A stretch of 45,564 nt of DNA from CALZFJ01 sp964459845 (lineage in GTDB: Bacteria; Bacteroidota; Bacteroidia; Bacteroidales; Muribaculaceae): contig CAYWOC010000019.1 of assembly GCA_964459845.1 (NCBI GenBank), positions 1 to 45,564 of the forward strand, written 5' to 3'. The position numbers were made by a program, and so were the translations under genes. The notes below the pieces were generated by a model. That model was not told where the DNA came from. It did not search any database and saw only the letters and a program-made list of their open reading frames with translations. Positions 24,626-33,519 of the stretch are shown here, one piece after another (the stretch's first letter is position 1; the number at the start of each line of letters is the position of its first letter).

Positions 24626-25723
24626 ATGGCAATCAATGTTTTTCACATTATTTCTGATAAAATTTGGGGCGGTGTAGAACAATACGTCTATGACCTTGCC
24701 GCCGAATTGCGCGCCGAGGGCAACTACATCGAGATTGTGGCGCGAAACCGCCGGCAGATTTTAGACCGTCTGCGCGAGCTGGAAGTGCCCGTATCGATAC
24801 TACCGCTCAAAGGACTGACCGACATCGACAGCCCACTGCGCTTCGCACGTCTTATCAAAAAAGGGAAAAACATCATCCACGTCCACAACGTGAAAGATGC
24901 CGCAACTGCCGTGCTTGCCCGGCATATATCGGAGAACAAGAACAACAAGATTGTGATGACTTGCCACGAGGTGAAAAAAGCTAAACGCGGAATCATATAC
25001 AAGAAAGTGTATCGCGACATCGACAAGATTATTTTTGTGTCGGACCTTGCCCGCGAGGCATTTGTAGAGTCGCGCTCAGGCATCGACCCTCAGCACATGA
25101 CGGTGATACACAACAGCGGACACCGCCTACGCGACAAAAACATCCCCACCATCGACATTCGCAAGAAATACAATATTCCTGCATCGAAACGCCTCATCAT
25201 GTTCCATGGGCATGTCGCTGCCGAGAAGGGCGTGTCGGTGCTTCTGCGTGCGCTCACTCAGCTCGACAAGGAGAAGTATCATCTCGTGATAATCGGGTCG
25301 GGAGAGACGAAATATATGGGAATAATCAAGGCTTTTATCGTTGCCAACCAACTGCTCAACAACGTCACATTCCTCGGCTATCAGAATTGCGTCCAGCCTT
25401 TGCTTGCACAGTGCGACTTCGGCGTGCTGCCGTCGGTGTGCCGCGAGTCTTTCGGCCTCACCAATCTGGAATATATGATGGTGGGGAAAGCGCATATTGC
25501 CACAAACAATGGCGCACAGAAAGAATATATCGACAATGGAACGACGGGCATCCTCGTTAATCCCGACAACTTTATGGAGCTTGCCAGCGCGATTGATCAA
25601 CTTATCGACAGTCCAGAATTATGCGCCCGCATAGGTGATGCCGCAAGCCGGAAGTTCGACACCGAGCTGAGCTACAGTCACTTCTATAGCAATATCATCG
25701 ACACCTACAGAAGCTTGTTCTGA
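24626..25723 (+). CDS. Glycosyltransferase family 4
   Basis: 365 residues, GT-B fold. The N-terminal loop KIWGGVEQYVYDLAAEL and the donor-site motifs FHGHVAAEKGV and E-x7-E (RESFGLTNLEYM) are present. It is probably a hexosyltransferase of the surface-glycan pathway; sugar and linkage are unknown. It is on the same strand as the preceding GT2 gene. Its last 19 bp overlap the end of the convergent gene at 25705, so there is no room for an ordinary terminator between them. Confidence 0.92.
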   Translation: MAINVFHIISDKIWGGVEQYVYDLAAELRAEGNYIEIVARNRRQILDRLRELEVPVSILPLKGLTDIDSPLRFARLIKKGKNIIHVHNVKDAATAVLARHISENKNNKIVMTCHEVKKAKRGIIYKKVYRDIDKIIFVSDLAREAFVESRSGIDPQHMTVIHNSGHRLRDKNIPTIDIRKKYNIPASKRLIMFHGHVAAEKGVSVLLRALTQLDKEKYHLVIIGSGETKYMGIIKAFIVANQLLNNVTFLGYQNCVQPLLAQCDFGVLPSVCRESFGLTNLEYMMVGKAHIATNNGAQKEYIDNGTTGILVNPDNFMELASAIDQLIDSPELCARIGDAASRKFDTELSYSHFYSNIIDTYRSLF

Positions 25724-26886
25724 GCGAGCTTGTCAAATAAAGCAAGCCATTGATTGCCTATGCGCTCAGGGCTGTATTCCATCGACTTATGCGCCACATT
25801 GTGGCGCAACCTCATTTTCTCGTCTTCAGGAAGCGACGCGAAGTCAATCATGCGCTGTGCGAAAGCCTCAACATCGCCATTCGGCACAAGGAATCCATTC
25901 TCTCCAGAAGGTGCTATAATGCTGCGTGTGCCAGCCGATTGACAGTCCATGACGATAGGAATCACGCCATTTGTCTGAGCCTCTATAAGACAAAGCGGAT
26001 ACCCTTCATACTCTGATGTCAGGCAGATAGCAGAAGCGTCGCGATAGAAAGTGCCGGTGTCGCGGCGATACCCTGCAAACGTCACGTTTGGCAACCCTGC
26101 TGCCGATGCTTCGAGCTTCGCCCTCTCAGGTCCGTCGCCCACAATTATCAGCTCCCAGCCAGTCAATGCACTGCTTGCGATTCGCCAAGCGTCAATCAAG
26201 CGGTCGATACGCTTGTCGGCATAAGACAACCGTCCCACATACACAAATTTATGAGCCTTATCATAGTTGATGGCATCCACCGGTGTCACCATATTGGATA
26301 TTGCCACAAGTTTTTCTTCGCCAAATCCCAGTTTTGAGGCAATTATTTCACGGTCTTCCTCACATAGCACCATGAAAGCATCATATCGGTTGAGATTGTC
26401 GCAATACAGCTTCATGAATTTTGTGGTCAAAAGATCGAGCACCTCATATCTAAGATACTGCATCGTGTAGTATTCAATCCTTTTCCACAAATTGCCTTTG
26501 CTGCGCTGCTTTCCACGCATCTTCTTAACTATGATTTCCCAAAATGGGATGTTATGGTTGGCATACACCGTCTTGCAGCGAGCCCGATGCAGCCGCTCGG
26601 GCAAGTGCTTGATATTCACGCCCACCGACACAGCCACATCTATATGCTCCTCCTCCACATATTCGCAGATAAAGTCGCAGAATGCGCTGTCATCTACGCC
26701 ACGAGCTGGTGAAAGGATGTGAAAACGTCTGTCATCTACGGCTTGTGTGTATTTTTCTGCATGGAAATTCTTGGTGAATACAAAAAACTCCATTTCCGGC
26801 TTTTTAAGCAGTTCGTTGGCGACATCAATGGTCACCTTCTCGGCACCGCCAAAGGGGAAATCAATATGGATGAAAGCTACCTTCAT
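25705..26886 (-). CDS. Glycosyltransferase family 4
   Basis: 393 residues from the ATG at 26886. This start is chosen over 26943 because it begins the family pattern MKVAFIHIDFPFGGAEK and overlaps the upstream stop as ATGA, the usual sign of translational coupling. Donor-site motifs: FVYVGRLSYADKRIDRLI, VGDGPER, and the E-x7-E in SEYEGYPLCLIEAQ. Resembles retaining GT4 enzymes that use UDP- or GDP-sugars. It is the second gene of a two-gene minus-strand unit and overlaps the convergent GT4 gene by 19 bp. Specific sugar unknown. Confidence 0.91.
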   Translation of the reverse strand: MKVAFIHIDFPFGGAEKVTIDVANELLKKPEMEFFVFTKNFHAEKYTQAVDDRRFHILSPARGVDDSAFCDFICEYVEEEHIDVAVSVGVNIKHLPERLHRARCKTVYANHNIPFWEIIVKKMRGKQRSKGNLWKRIEYYTMQYLRYEVLDLLTTKFMKLYCDNLNRYDAFMVLCEEDREIIASKLGFGEEKLVAISNMVTPVDAINYDKAHKFVYVGRLSYADKRIDRLIDAWRIASSALTGWELIIVGDGPERAKLEASAAGLPNVTFAGYRRDTGTFYRDASAICLTSEYEGYPLCLIEAQTNGVIPIVMDCQSAGTRSIIAPSGENGFLVPNGDVEAFAQRMIDFASLPEDEKMRLRHNVAHKSMEYSPERIGNQWLALFDKLAQNKLL

Positions 26887-27980
26887 TGCTCGCCCAAAAT
26901 TCTCAGATAAAGATTGATATATGCGTCGGCGCATTTGCTCCAACAGAATGAGGCTGCACGCTCACGCAACTGAGCCGCCTTTTTCTCGGCATCGGCACAA
27001 AAATCGCTCAATCCGCCGCGAGTGACTGTAGCCATCACTTCCGGGTCGAGATTGTCATAATAATAGGCGCAATCGCCTCCTATCTCGGGAAGGGATGTGA
27101 GCTTCGACAGAAACACAGGCTTGCCGAAGTGCATAGCCTCGATGGGCGGAAGCCCGAAGCCTTCACACAACGACGGGAACAAGAATGCCTTGCAGTGGCG
27201 ATAAAGTTCGGCTTTGTCCTCATTGCTGACATGGTTAAGCATCACCACATTTTTAAGTCCCCATTCCGATATTTGAGACTGCAATCGCCGTGCATAATCG
27301 GAATTAAGATTGCCTACCACCACAAGCTGCTCTTCGGGCATATAGCGCATCATCTCCACTATCTTATGCACATTCTTTTTGGGCATAAGGCTTGAGATAT
27401 GGAACAGATAGCTACCATCGGTCAAATTAAACTTAGAAAAGTTGCCGTGGACACCAGTCAAATCGGTCACGCCATTGTAGATTACCGGTCCGTTGCTCCT
27501 CGGCGAAAAGTGAGCCTCCACATCGCGTTTCACGAAATCTGAGATATATGTGACCTCATCGCAACGCTTCAACGCCTTTGCGAAACGGTGTTTATACCAT
27601 TCAAGGCGGTCGCCGCTTTTCTCATACATGAAGTTGATGTCGTGAACGGTCATAAGATTCTTGCGCGCTTGCCGCATACACTTCAGTCTCGACAGTTGGT
27701 GAGTGATATGGCAAATATCAAATCCTTTTTTCAAGTATCGGAGTGTGACATAGCGGTTGATGAGCGAAAACCGGATATAATTCACCGAGCCGCCAAAACA
27801 TCCCACAGAATTCTTCGGAACAATAAAATAGAACTCAATATTGTATTTTTTCTTGATTTCATCGGCATGAGATGCGATGTTGCTGCCGAGTTGATAAGCG
27901 TATTCTCCTAATCCCACATTACGGTTTCGTATGTCATACAAGTAAATTGCAATTTTCCGCGCCGGAAGACTATCATCCAT
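26883..27980 (-). CDS. Glycosyltransferase family 4
   Basis: 365 residues, GT-B. N-terminal IAIYLYDIRNRNVGLGEYAYQLG contains the acceptor-side Gly loop. The C-terminal domain has FHISSLMPKKNVHKIVEMM and the E-x7-E motif in SLCEGFGLPPIEAM, as in mannosyltransferases of the WbaZ/MtfB-like group; the sugar assignment is uncertain. It is the first gene of the pair with 25705-26886, with 4-nt ATGA overlap. A consensus promoter lies at 28018-28048. Confidence 0.92.
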   Translation of the reverse strand: MDDSLPARKIAIYLYDIRNRNVGLGEYAYQLGSNIASHADEIKKKYNIEFYFIVPKNSVGCFGGSVNYIRFSLINRYVTLRYLKKGFDICHITHQLSRLKCMRQARKNLMTVHDINFMYEKSGDRLEWYKHRFAKALKRCDEVTYISDFVKRDVEAHFSPRSNGPVIYNGVTDLTGVHGNFSKFNLTDGSYLFHISSLMPKKNVHKIVEMMRYMPEEQLVVVGNLNSDYARRLQSQISEWGLKNVVMLNHVSNEDKAELYRHCKAFLFPSLCEGFGLPPIEAMHFGKPVFLSKLTSLPEIGGDCAYYYDNLDPEVMATVTRGGLSDFCADAEKKAAQLRERAASFCWSKCADAYINLYLRILGEQ

Positions 27981-28017
27981 AGTAGTAATTTCAGTTTGAT
28001 AATATATTTATATGCCG

Positions 28018-28048
28018 CAAAATTAGTCAATATATACAATATGGCAAA
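28018..28048 (-). promoter_or_regulatory. Promoter of the GT4 gene pair
   Basis: Minus-strand TTTG (28048-28045), 19-bp spacer, TAATTTTG (28025-28018). Leader to the ATG at 27980 about 33 nt. Confidence 0.75.
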
Positions 28049-28077
28049 ATAAACATCGCCAATTTTGCCATCACAGG

Positions 28078-29052
28078 TCAGCTCAAAGGAGTTTTGGATA
28101 CGCACTTCAAGTTTTTGTCTCTCAGCCTCATAAATGGCAAAAGCTGGCTCAATGTCTTGGCTATGCGCTCGCAATAATAATGAAAGCACGTCACGCCATA
28201 ATCATTCAGCACATACAGCAGCCTCTGCCTCTGCTCGCGTGAATAGCTTTTGTCCCTCAAAACTTTTTTATATTCCACCCCCATTCTGCACCATCTCAGC
28301 AATGCATTTGTCGAAAAGTCTTGCCAAATGTTGCGGTTAATCTCCATCGACTCACGAAAACGCTCCACAGTCTTTTCGCTTGTCACTGTGACGCGCTTGT
28401 TATGCTGGCGGAAAAAGCTGAGTCTGCGGTTGATTTTGATTACATCGCCATGCTTCAGCATATCAATCCACAGCATCCAGTCGCCCGAGAAACGCATATC
28501 GGCAAAGCGTTTATCGGCAGCCAGATAGGCTTTCTTGCGCAGCAGGACCATGCTCGCATTATACACCGTATTGTCCCAGAAAAGCAGGTATCTGATATAT
28601 TTTTTAGCCGGATAGAGGCTCATGCAGCCATCAAGCGAAACCCAATCCCAGTCGGCATCGATATTCTTGTCATTCTCATCCACAAATTGCGAACATGTTG
28701 CAACGAAAGCCGCCGAAGGATTCTCGTCGAGAGCCATCACCGTGTATTCAAGAAAATGACAGTCAGCAAAATCGTCACTCTCGGCAATCCACACATATTC
28801 CCCCGATGCCAGCTCAAGACCACGCTGCCACTGCTTAAAAGGGCTTCCAGTGTTCACGTCATTCTCCACATAATGCGTCACCTTGGGATTTTTTGCGTAT
28901 TCACGCAGTAGTTCCTGGCTGCCGTCGGTAGAGCAGTCGTCGAGCAGAATTATCTCAAAGTCTTGAAATGTCTGGTTCAAAACTGTCTCCACACGCTCTT
29001 GCAAATATCTACGGTAGTTATAATTCGGAATTATTACACTAACTTTTGGCAT
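28078..29052 (-). CDS. Glycosyltransferase family 2
   Basis: 324 residues, GT-A fold. MPKVSVIIPNYNYRRYLQERVETVL and ILLDDCSTDGSQELL form the nucleotide-binding core; AESDDF (about 94-99) is the DXD-type metal motif. The C-terminal third (about 230-324) is basic and helical, possibly for membrane association. It lies upstream of the GT4 pair on the same strand; the 97-bp gap has a separate promoter, so the pair can be expressed independently. Probably adds one sugar to the surface glycan; specificity unknown. Confidence 0.92.
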   Translation of the reverse strand: MPKVSVIIPNYNYRRYLQERVETVLNQTFQDFEIILLDDCSTDGSQELLREYAKNPKVTHYVENDVNTGSPFKQWQRGLELASGEYVWIAESDDFADCHFLEYTVMALDENPSAAFVATCSQFVDENDKNIDADWDWVSLDGCMSLYPAKKYIRYLLFWDNTVYNASMVLLRKKAYLAADKRFADMRFSGDWMLWIDMLKHGDVIKINRRLSFFRQHNKRVTVTSEKTVERFRESMEINRNIWQDFSTNALLRWCRMGVEYKKVLRDKSYSREQRQRLLYVLNDYGVTCFHYYCERIAKTLSQLLPFMRLRDKNLKCVSKTPLS

Positions 29053-29081
29053 CTCTATTCAAAATATATCGTATAGTGTCG

Positions 29082-29113
29082 CAAAATTACACAATATTCA
29101 ATTAATCACCAAA
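29082..29113 (-). promoter_or_regulatory. Promoter of the GT2 gene
   Basis: Minus-strand TTTG (29113-29110), 20-bp spacer, TAATTTTG (29089-29082). Leader about 25 nt to the ATG at 29052. Confidence 0.75.
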
Positions 29114-29318
29114 TTGGCGCAACAACCCCATCACCGTCATCATCCCGAGATTGCCATAGCCACAAAAAATTGACAGCAACCACCTGTCCCACCGTCTGAA
29201 ACCAATCGTAATTAGCTAAAATTGCGAATAAGCCTAATTATATTTCGCAATATCACATAGAGGCGACTAATTTTTCATTTTATAACAGTAGCATAAATAA
29301 TTATTGCCAAGTTTTCTG

Positions 29319-29326
29319 TAATTTTG
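29319..29326 (+). promoter_or_regulatory. -7 box directly before the LPS-kinase-like gene
   Basis: TAATTTTG at 29319-29326, ending 7 bp before the ATG at 29334. No good TTTG at -33. The expected start point would make the mRNA nearly leaderless. Confidence 0.5.
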
Positions 29327-29333
29327 CAACGAA

Positions 29334-30089
29334 ATGGCATTTAGAACAAAAATAATAATCAATCCCGATTTTGAGAGCCTTAGACCATTTATTGAAGAGG
29401 TTCCTTTTCGCAACCAGATGCTTGGCGAAATTATATACTCCGGACGAAATGTGGTTTTCAGAAATACCGAGACCGGCACACCACTTTGCATCAAGAGTTT
29501 TAAGATTCCGCCTATATATAACCGCATAGCCTATACATTCCTGCGAAAAGGCAAAGCTCGCCGCTCATACGAAAATGCGCTGAAGCTTCTTGAATTAGGC
29601 ATCCCCACCCCCACTCCTGTGGCATACGCAGAAGTATATGCCGGCAGACTGCTGCAACGCAGCTACTACATCAGCCTAATGGTCGATGCCAAGGATGTGA
29701 GGTCGTGGCAAGACCGCCCCGACGGTGAAGATATTGCCGAGAATATCGCCAAGCTGCTATACGATATGCACTGCGCCCACATCTGGCACCGCGACTTCTC
29801 GCCCGGCAATGTGATATACGACAGCGACCGACGCTTTTATGTTGTCGATATCAACCGCATGCAGTTTGAAGTGTCATCAAAAAAGAAATTTTTGCAGAAT
29901 TTCCTGCGCATCAACGAGTCGGCTGAAGCCATAGCCCATCTTGTGGAATTATATGCCAAAATCGCTGGCATAAGCTATGTGAAGCCTCTCACCGAAAAGG
30001 TGCTTAAAGCTCACCACCGATTCTGGAAAAGACTCCATGCACGGAATCACCGCCGAGCAATGAGGCAGCAAAAACGTCATAACAAATAA
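29334..30089 (+). CDS. LPS-kinase/InaA-like protein kinase-fold enzyme
   Basis: 251 residues with a small protein-kinase-like fold. Lys54 in LCIKSFK fits the ATP-binding Lys. The catalytic loop is HRDFSPGNV (His152, Asp154, Asn159), and Asp172 in VVDINRM replaces the DFG motif, as in the Kdo/heptose kinase (KdkA, WaaP, InaA) group. Such enzymes phosphorylate inner-core sugars of LPS at the inner membrane. The C-terminus is strongly basic. It is followed 17 bp later by an LtaS/sulfatase-fold gene, so the two are probably co-transcribed. Substrate inferred from family; a Kdo kinase role is the best guess. Confidence 0.85.
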   Translation: MAFRTKIIINPDFESLRPFIEEVPFRNQMLGEIIYSGRNVVFRNTETGTPLCIKSFKIPPIYNRIAYTFLRKGKARRSYENALKLLELGIPTPTPVAYAEVYAGRLLQRSYYISLMVDAKDVRSWQDRPDGEDIAENIAKLLYDMHCAHIWHRDFSPGNVIYDSDRRFYVVDINRMQFEVSSKKKFLQNFLRINESAEAIAHLVELYAKIAGISYVKPLTEKVLKAHHRFWKRLHARNHRRAMRQQKRHNK

Positions 30090-30106
30090 ACGCAATATTT
30101 TGCCCA

Positions 30107-32062
30107 ATGAAAAAAGCTATAGAAAACTTCACCCACAGCATCATAGGCTCGATGATATGCAACGTCATTCTTTCGTATGTGGTGTTCATGCTTGCACGCT
30201 TGGTGTTCTTTGTGGTGAATATGCAATACTTCATCGACTACATGTCGTGGCAGCTTGCTGCCGATATGCTTAGAGGCGCACTCGCCTTCGACACTTCGGC
30301 TGTGATATATGTGAATGCCATCTACGTCCTTGCCACAGTGCTGCCATTGCACACCAAGGAGACCGACAGATACTACACTTTCACAAAGTGGACATACATC
30401 GTGCTTAATGCAGTGGCTTTAGCCGCCAATTTAGCCGATTGCGTGTATTTCCAGTTCACTGGCCGCCGCACCACAGCCACCGTGTTCAGCGAGTTCAGCA
30501 ACGAGGGCAACCTGCTCGGCATCATAGGAAACGAATTTCTAAACCACTGGTATCTTGTGCTGATTTTCATCCTATTGATATTTGCCTTGTGCCGTCTCTA
30601 CCGCAAGCCAAAAGAGAAATGGCGCGTGAAATGGACTTTATATTATATCACTCAGACTCTTGCTTTGTGCATCGCCGTTCCGCTGAGTGTGGCAGGAATA
30701 CGTGGCGGATTTGCGCACTCCACGCGCCCTATAACCATAAGCAATGCCAACCAGTATGTGAACCGCCCTATCGAAGCTGCCGTGGTGCTTAACACCCCAT
30801 TCTCAATAATCAGAACTATAGGCAAAAAGCCGTTTGAAACGCCTCATTACATGAGCGATGAGCAGATGCAGAGCATTTTCAGCCCGGTGCATCAGCCCTC
30901 GGGCGACAAAACTTTCAATGCCAAGAATGTGGTGGTTCTGATTGTGGAAAGTTTTGGCAGCGAATATAATGGCACTCTAAATCAAGAGCTTGACGGAGGT
31001 ACTTATCAAGGGTTGACTCCGTTCACCGACTCTCTTATGGCAAAATCAGTGACATTCAAATATAGCTTCGCCAACGGAAGAAAGAGCATAGACGGAATGC
31101 CTTCGGTGCTGTCGAGCATCCCTATGTTCGTAGAGCCGTTCTTTCTCACCCCGGCATCACTCAACAATGTGACAAGCATTGCCGGTGAACTTGATAAAAA
31201 GGGATACTACACAGCTTTTTTCCATGGTGCGCCTAATGGCTCGATGGGATTTCAGGCTTTTGCACGCACTGTCGGGTTCAAAGACTATTACGGTCTTGAC
31301 GAATATATGGCGAAACACCCCGACGGCTCTGCCGACTTCGATGGCACTTGGGCTATCTGGGACGAGCCGTTCTTGCAGTACTACTGCGACGAGATGAGCC
31401 ACTTCAAGCAGCCTTTCATGACAGCCTTGTTCACTGCATCTTCACATCATCCGTTTGTCATCCCCGACAAATATAAGGATAAATATCTCGAAGGCAAATT
31501 GCCTATACACAAGTGCATACGCTACACCGACAATGCTCTGCGCAAATTCTTCGAAAACGCAAGCAAAAAGCCGTGGTTCAAGAATACCCTATTCGTGCTG
31601 ACTGCCGACCACACAAACCAGACGTGCCACAGCGTGTATGAGACCGACCTTGGCGTATTCTCCGTCCCTATCATATTTTATGCCCCAGGCGACAGCCTTC
31701 CTGCCGGGCTAAACAGTCGCAGCATAGCTCAGCAAATAGACATCATGCCCACCGTGCTTGGATACCTCGGATACGACAAGCCATATGTGGCATTCGGCTG
31801 CGACCTGCTCAGCACACCTGCCGACAAGACTTATGCGGTGAGCTACATCAACGGGGTGTATCAATATGTGAAAGGCGACTATCTGCTGCAATTCGACGGA
31901 AAGACGACAAAAGCAATCTACCGTTATAAGACCGACCGCCTGCTGCGGGAGAACCTTGCGGGACATATTCGCCAGCAAGCTGCAATGGAGGCTGAGCTTA
32001 AAGCCATAATACAGCAATATATGCAACGTATGAACAGCAACAACTTGACAATAAAGCAATAA
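30107..32062 (+). CDS. LTA synthase family/sulfatase-fold membrane protein
   Basis: 651 residues. Five transmembrane helices (about 15-40, 60-80, 95-115, 148-163, 180-198) precede an extracytoplasmic sulfatase/phosphatase-fold domain (about 270-560). Metal ligands: Glu281 in VLIVESFGSEY and the Asp-His of LTADHTNQ. The nucleophile position is Ser328 in GRKSIDGMP, where staphylococcal LtaS has Thr; Ser-type members are, to my knowledge, common in Gram-negative bacteria. Such enzymes move phosphoglycerol or phosphoethanolamine from a phospholipid to a glycan. The LPS-kinase-like gene upstream suggests an LPS or lipid A acceptor. It is 19 bp upstream of the permease gene. Confidence 0.9.
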   Translation: MKKAIENFTHSIIGSMICNVILSYVVFMLARLVFFVVNMQYFIDYMSWQLAADMLRGALAFDTSAVIYVNAIYVLATVLPLHTKETDRYYTFTKWTYIVLNAVALAANLADCVYFQFTGRRTTATVFSEFSNEGNLLGIIGNEFLNHWYLVLIFILLIFALCRLYRKPKEKWRVKWTLYYITQTLALCIAVPLSVAGIRGGFAHSTRPITISNANQYVNRPIEAAVVLNTPFSIIRTIGKKPFETPHYMSDEQMQSIFSPVHQPSGDKTFNAKNVVVLIVESFGSEYNGTLNQELDGGTYQGLTPFTDSLMAKSVTFKYSFANGRKSIDGMPSVLSSIPMFVEPFFLTPASLNNVTSIAGELDKKGYYTAFFHGAPNGSMGFQAFARTVGFKDYYGLDEYMAKHPDGSADFDGTWAIWDEPFLQYYCDEMSHFKQPFMTALFTASSHHPFVIPDKYKDKYLEGKLPIHKCIRYTDNALRKFFENASKKPWFKNTLFVLTADHTNQTCHSVYETDLGVFSVPIIFYAPGDSLPAGLNSRSIAQQIDIMPTVLGYLGYDKPYVAFGCDLLSTPADKTYAVSYINGVYQYVKGDYLLQFDGKTTKAIYRYKTDRLLRENLAGHIRQQAAMEAELKAIIQQYMQRMNSNNLTIKQ

Positions 32063-32081
32063 CACTTAACAACATCAACAA

Positions 32082-33296
32082 ATGAGCAACAACAAATCCA
32101 GCCACAGCGGAGTGCGTCTTGTGGCTGCACAATACATAATTCCTTTTATCCTCATCACCTCACTATTCTTCATGTGGGGCGGTGCAAGAGCCGTTCTCGA
32201 TGTGCTTAACAAGCATTTCCAGCTAAGTTTCGGTGTCACAAAAGCACATTCGGCTCTTATGCAGTCGGCTATATATGGAGCTTATTTCCTGCTCGCAATT
32301 CCGGCCGGGCTTCTTATTCGCCGCTTCGGCACGCGAATTGGCGTTATCACAGGACTGTCACTATTCGGCATAGGCTCGCTGCTGTTTATCCCCACAAGCA
32401 TGGTGATGACTTTTGAGCTGTTTCTGCTGCCTCTGTTCGTAATAGGATGCGGACTTGTCATCCTCGAAACGGCAGCTAACCCCTACATCACCCTGCTGGG
32501 CGACCCTCGCACCGCTGCCGGACGGCTAAATCTTGCCCAGTCGTTCAATGGACTCGGCAGCATAATGGGCGTGATGCTTGGCGGGCTGTTCTTCCTCGGA
32601 AACGACACTGCCGGCTCGGGCAATACCGACATTGCCCTACCCTACACCTACATAGGCATCTTTGTGCTGATTGTGGCAGTGTGCTTCACTCGCATAAAGC
32701 TACCCGAAGTCATCCAAGAAGACACCAAGAGCGTAGCCAGCGACAAGCGCACGCTGCAACCGCTGTTCTTCCTCGGTCTTGCCGCTCTTGTGGCTTACGA
32801 GATTGCTGAGATTTCCATCAATACATTTTTTATCAACTATATGAGCGATGATGGCTTTCTGTCGCCGAAAGATGCTGCTATGATACTTTCGATTGCCGGA
32901 CTGGGACTGTTTATGGCTGGACGTGTAATAGGTGGAGGACTGATGAGCCGCATTTCTTCAAAGAAAATCCTGCTTATATGTGCTGTCGGCACTGTCACAA
33001 CGATGATTTTAACCATTGCTCCACTTGGAATAGTGTCGAAATGCGCTCTCGTGATATGCTATGTGTTTGAAAGCATAATGTTTCCCACAATTTTTGCCCT
33101 TTCGCTGCAATATGCGCATGGCAACACCGAGCGTGCGTCGTCGATATTGATGATGAGCGTAGTGGGTGGTGCAATAGGACCTGTAACTATGGGGTGGATG
33201 GGCGACACATTCTCCATCACTGCGGCATTTGCCGTGCCACTCGCGGGTTTTGTGGTGGTTCTCGCTTTTGCGCTTGCCTCACTGCGAAAGCATTGA
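32082..33296 (+). CDS. FHS-family sugar:proton symporter (FucP-like)
   Basis: 404 residues, 12 predicted transmembrane helices, MFS fold. Fucose:H+ symporter family signatures: FFMWGGARAVLDVLNKHFQ in helix 1, and ETAANPYITLLGDPRTAAGRLNLAQSFNGLGS in helices 4-5. Members import L-fucose, glucose/galactose or N-acetylglucosamine; the exact sugar cannot be read here. The helix-1 GGAR replaces the more usual GFAR. It follows the LtaS-like gene by 19 bp, so it is probably in the same operon, an unusual partner for envelope genes. Confidence 0.92.
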   Translation: MSNNKSSHSGVRLVAAQYIIPFILITSLFFMWGGARAVLDVLNKHFQLSFGVTKAHSALMQSAIYGAYFLLAIPAGLLIRRFGTRIGVITGLSLFGIGSLLFIPTSMVMTFELFLLPLFVIGCGLVILETAANPYITLLGDPRTAAGRLNLAQSFNGLGSIMGVMLGGLFFLGNDTAGSGNTDIALPYTYIGIFVLIVAVCFTRIKLPEVIQEDTKSVASDKRTLQPLFFLGLAALVAYEIAEISINTFFINYMSDDGFLSPKDAAMILSIAGLGLFMAGRVIGGGLMSRISSKKILLICAVGTVTTMILTIAPLGIVSKCALVICYVFESIMFPTIFALSLQYAHGNTERASSILMMSVVGGAIGPVTMGWMGDTFSITAAFAVPLAGFVVVLAFALASLRKH

Positions 33297-33405
33297 CATA
33301 ATCGCTACAGTTTATTCCGAACATATCTTCTTTTAGATTTACGAGGTTATTATAAATTTTAGAGATTATTAGGGCATTTCTATCAAGACATTACGAAAAT
33401 TTCTG

Positions 33406-33413
33406 TAATTTTG
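33406..33413 (+). promoter_or_regulatory. -7 box upstream of lepB
   Basis: TAATTTTG at 33406-33413. The nearest -33-like TTTC is 25 bp upstream, so the -33 box is poor. The predicted start near 33418 gives a leader of about 100 nt, unusually long for this window, and it holds two short open frames. Confidence 0.5.
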
Positions 33414-33419
33414 TCTTTG

Positions 33420-33517
33420 ATGATTGGATGTGACATTGCGAGCAGTGTGTATTGTCGCCCGAAGCAATGAGTTCCTTGCCAATCAATTCATTATTATACA
33501 ACCGTTTACAATACTAA
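33420..33517 (+). other. Two coupled 16-codon upstream open frames in the lepB leader
   Basis: ATG at 33420 opens a 16-residue frame ending in TGA at 33468-33470. A second 16-residue frame starts at 33467 (ATGA overlap) and ends in TAA at 33515-33517, 2 nt before the lepB ATG. Neither peptide has a recognisable motif. The arrangement could couple translation into lepB, or be chance. Confidence 0.3.
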
Positions 33518-33519
33518 TT

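Noticed and set aside
23798..29052. Glycosyltransferase block as a recently acquired capsule island
   Set aside because: There are no mobility genes, flanking repeats or polymerase/flippase genes, and composition matches the rest of the window.
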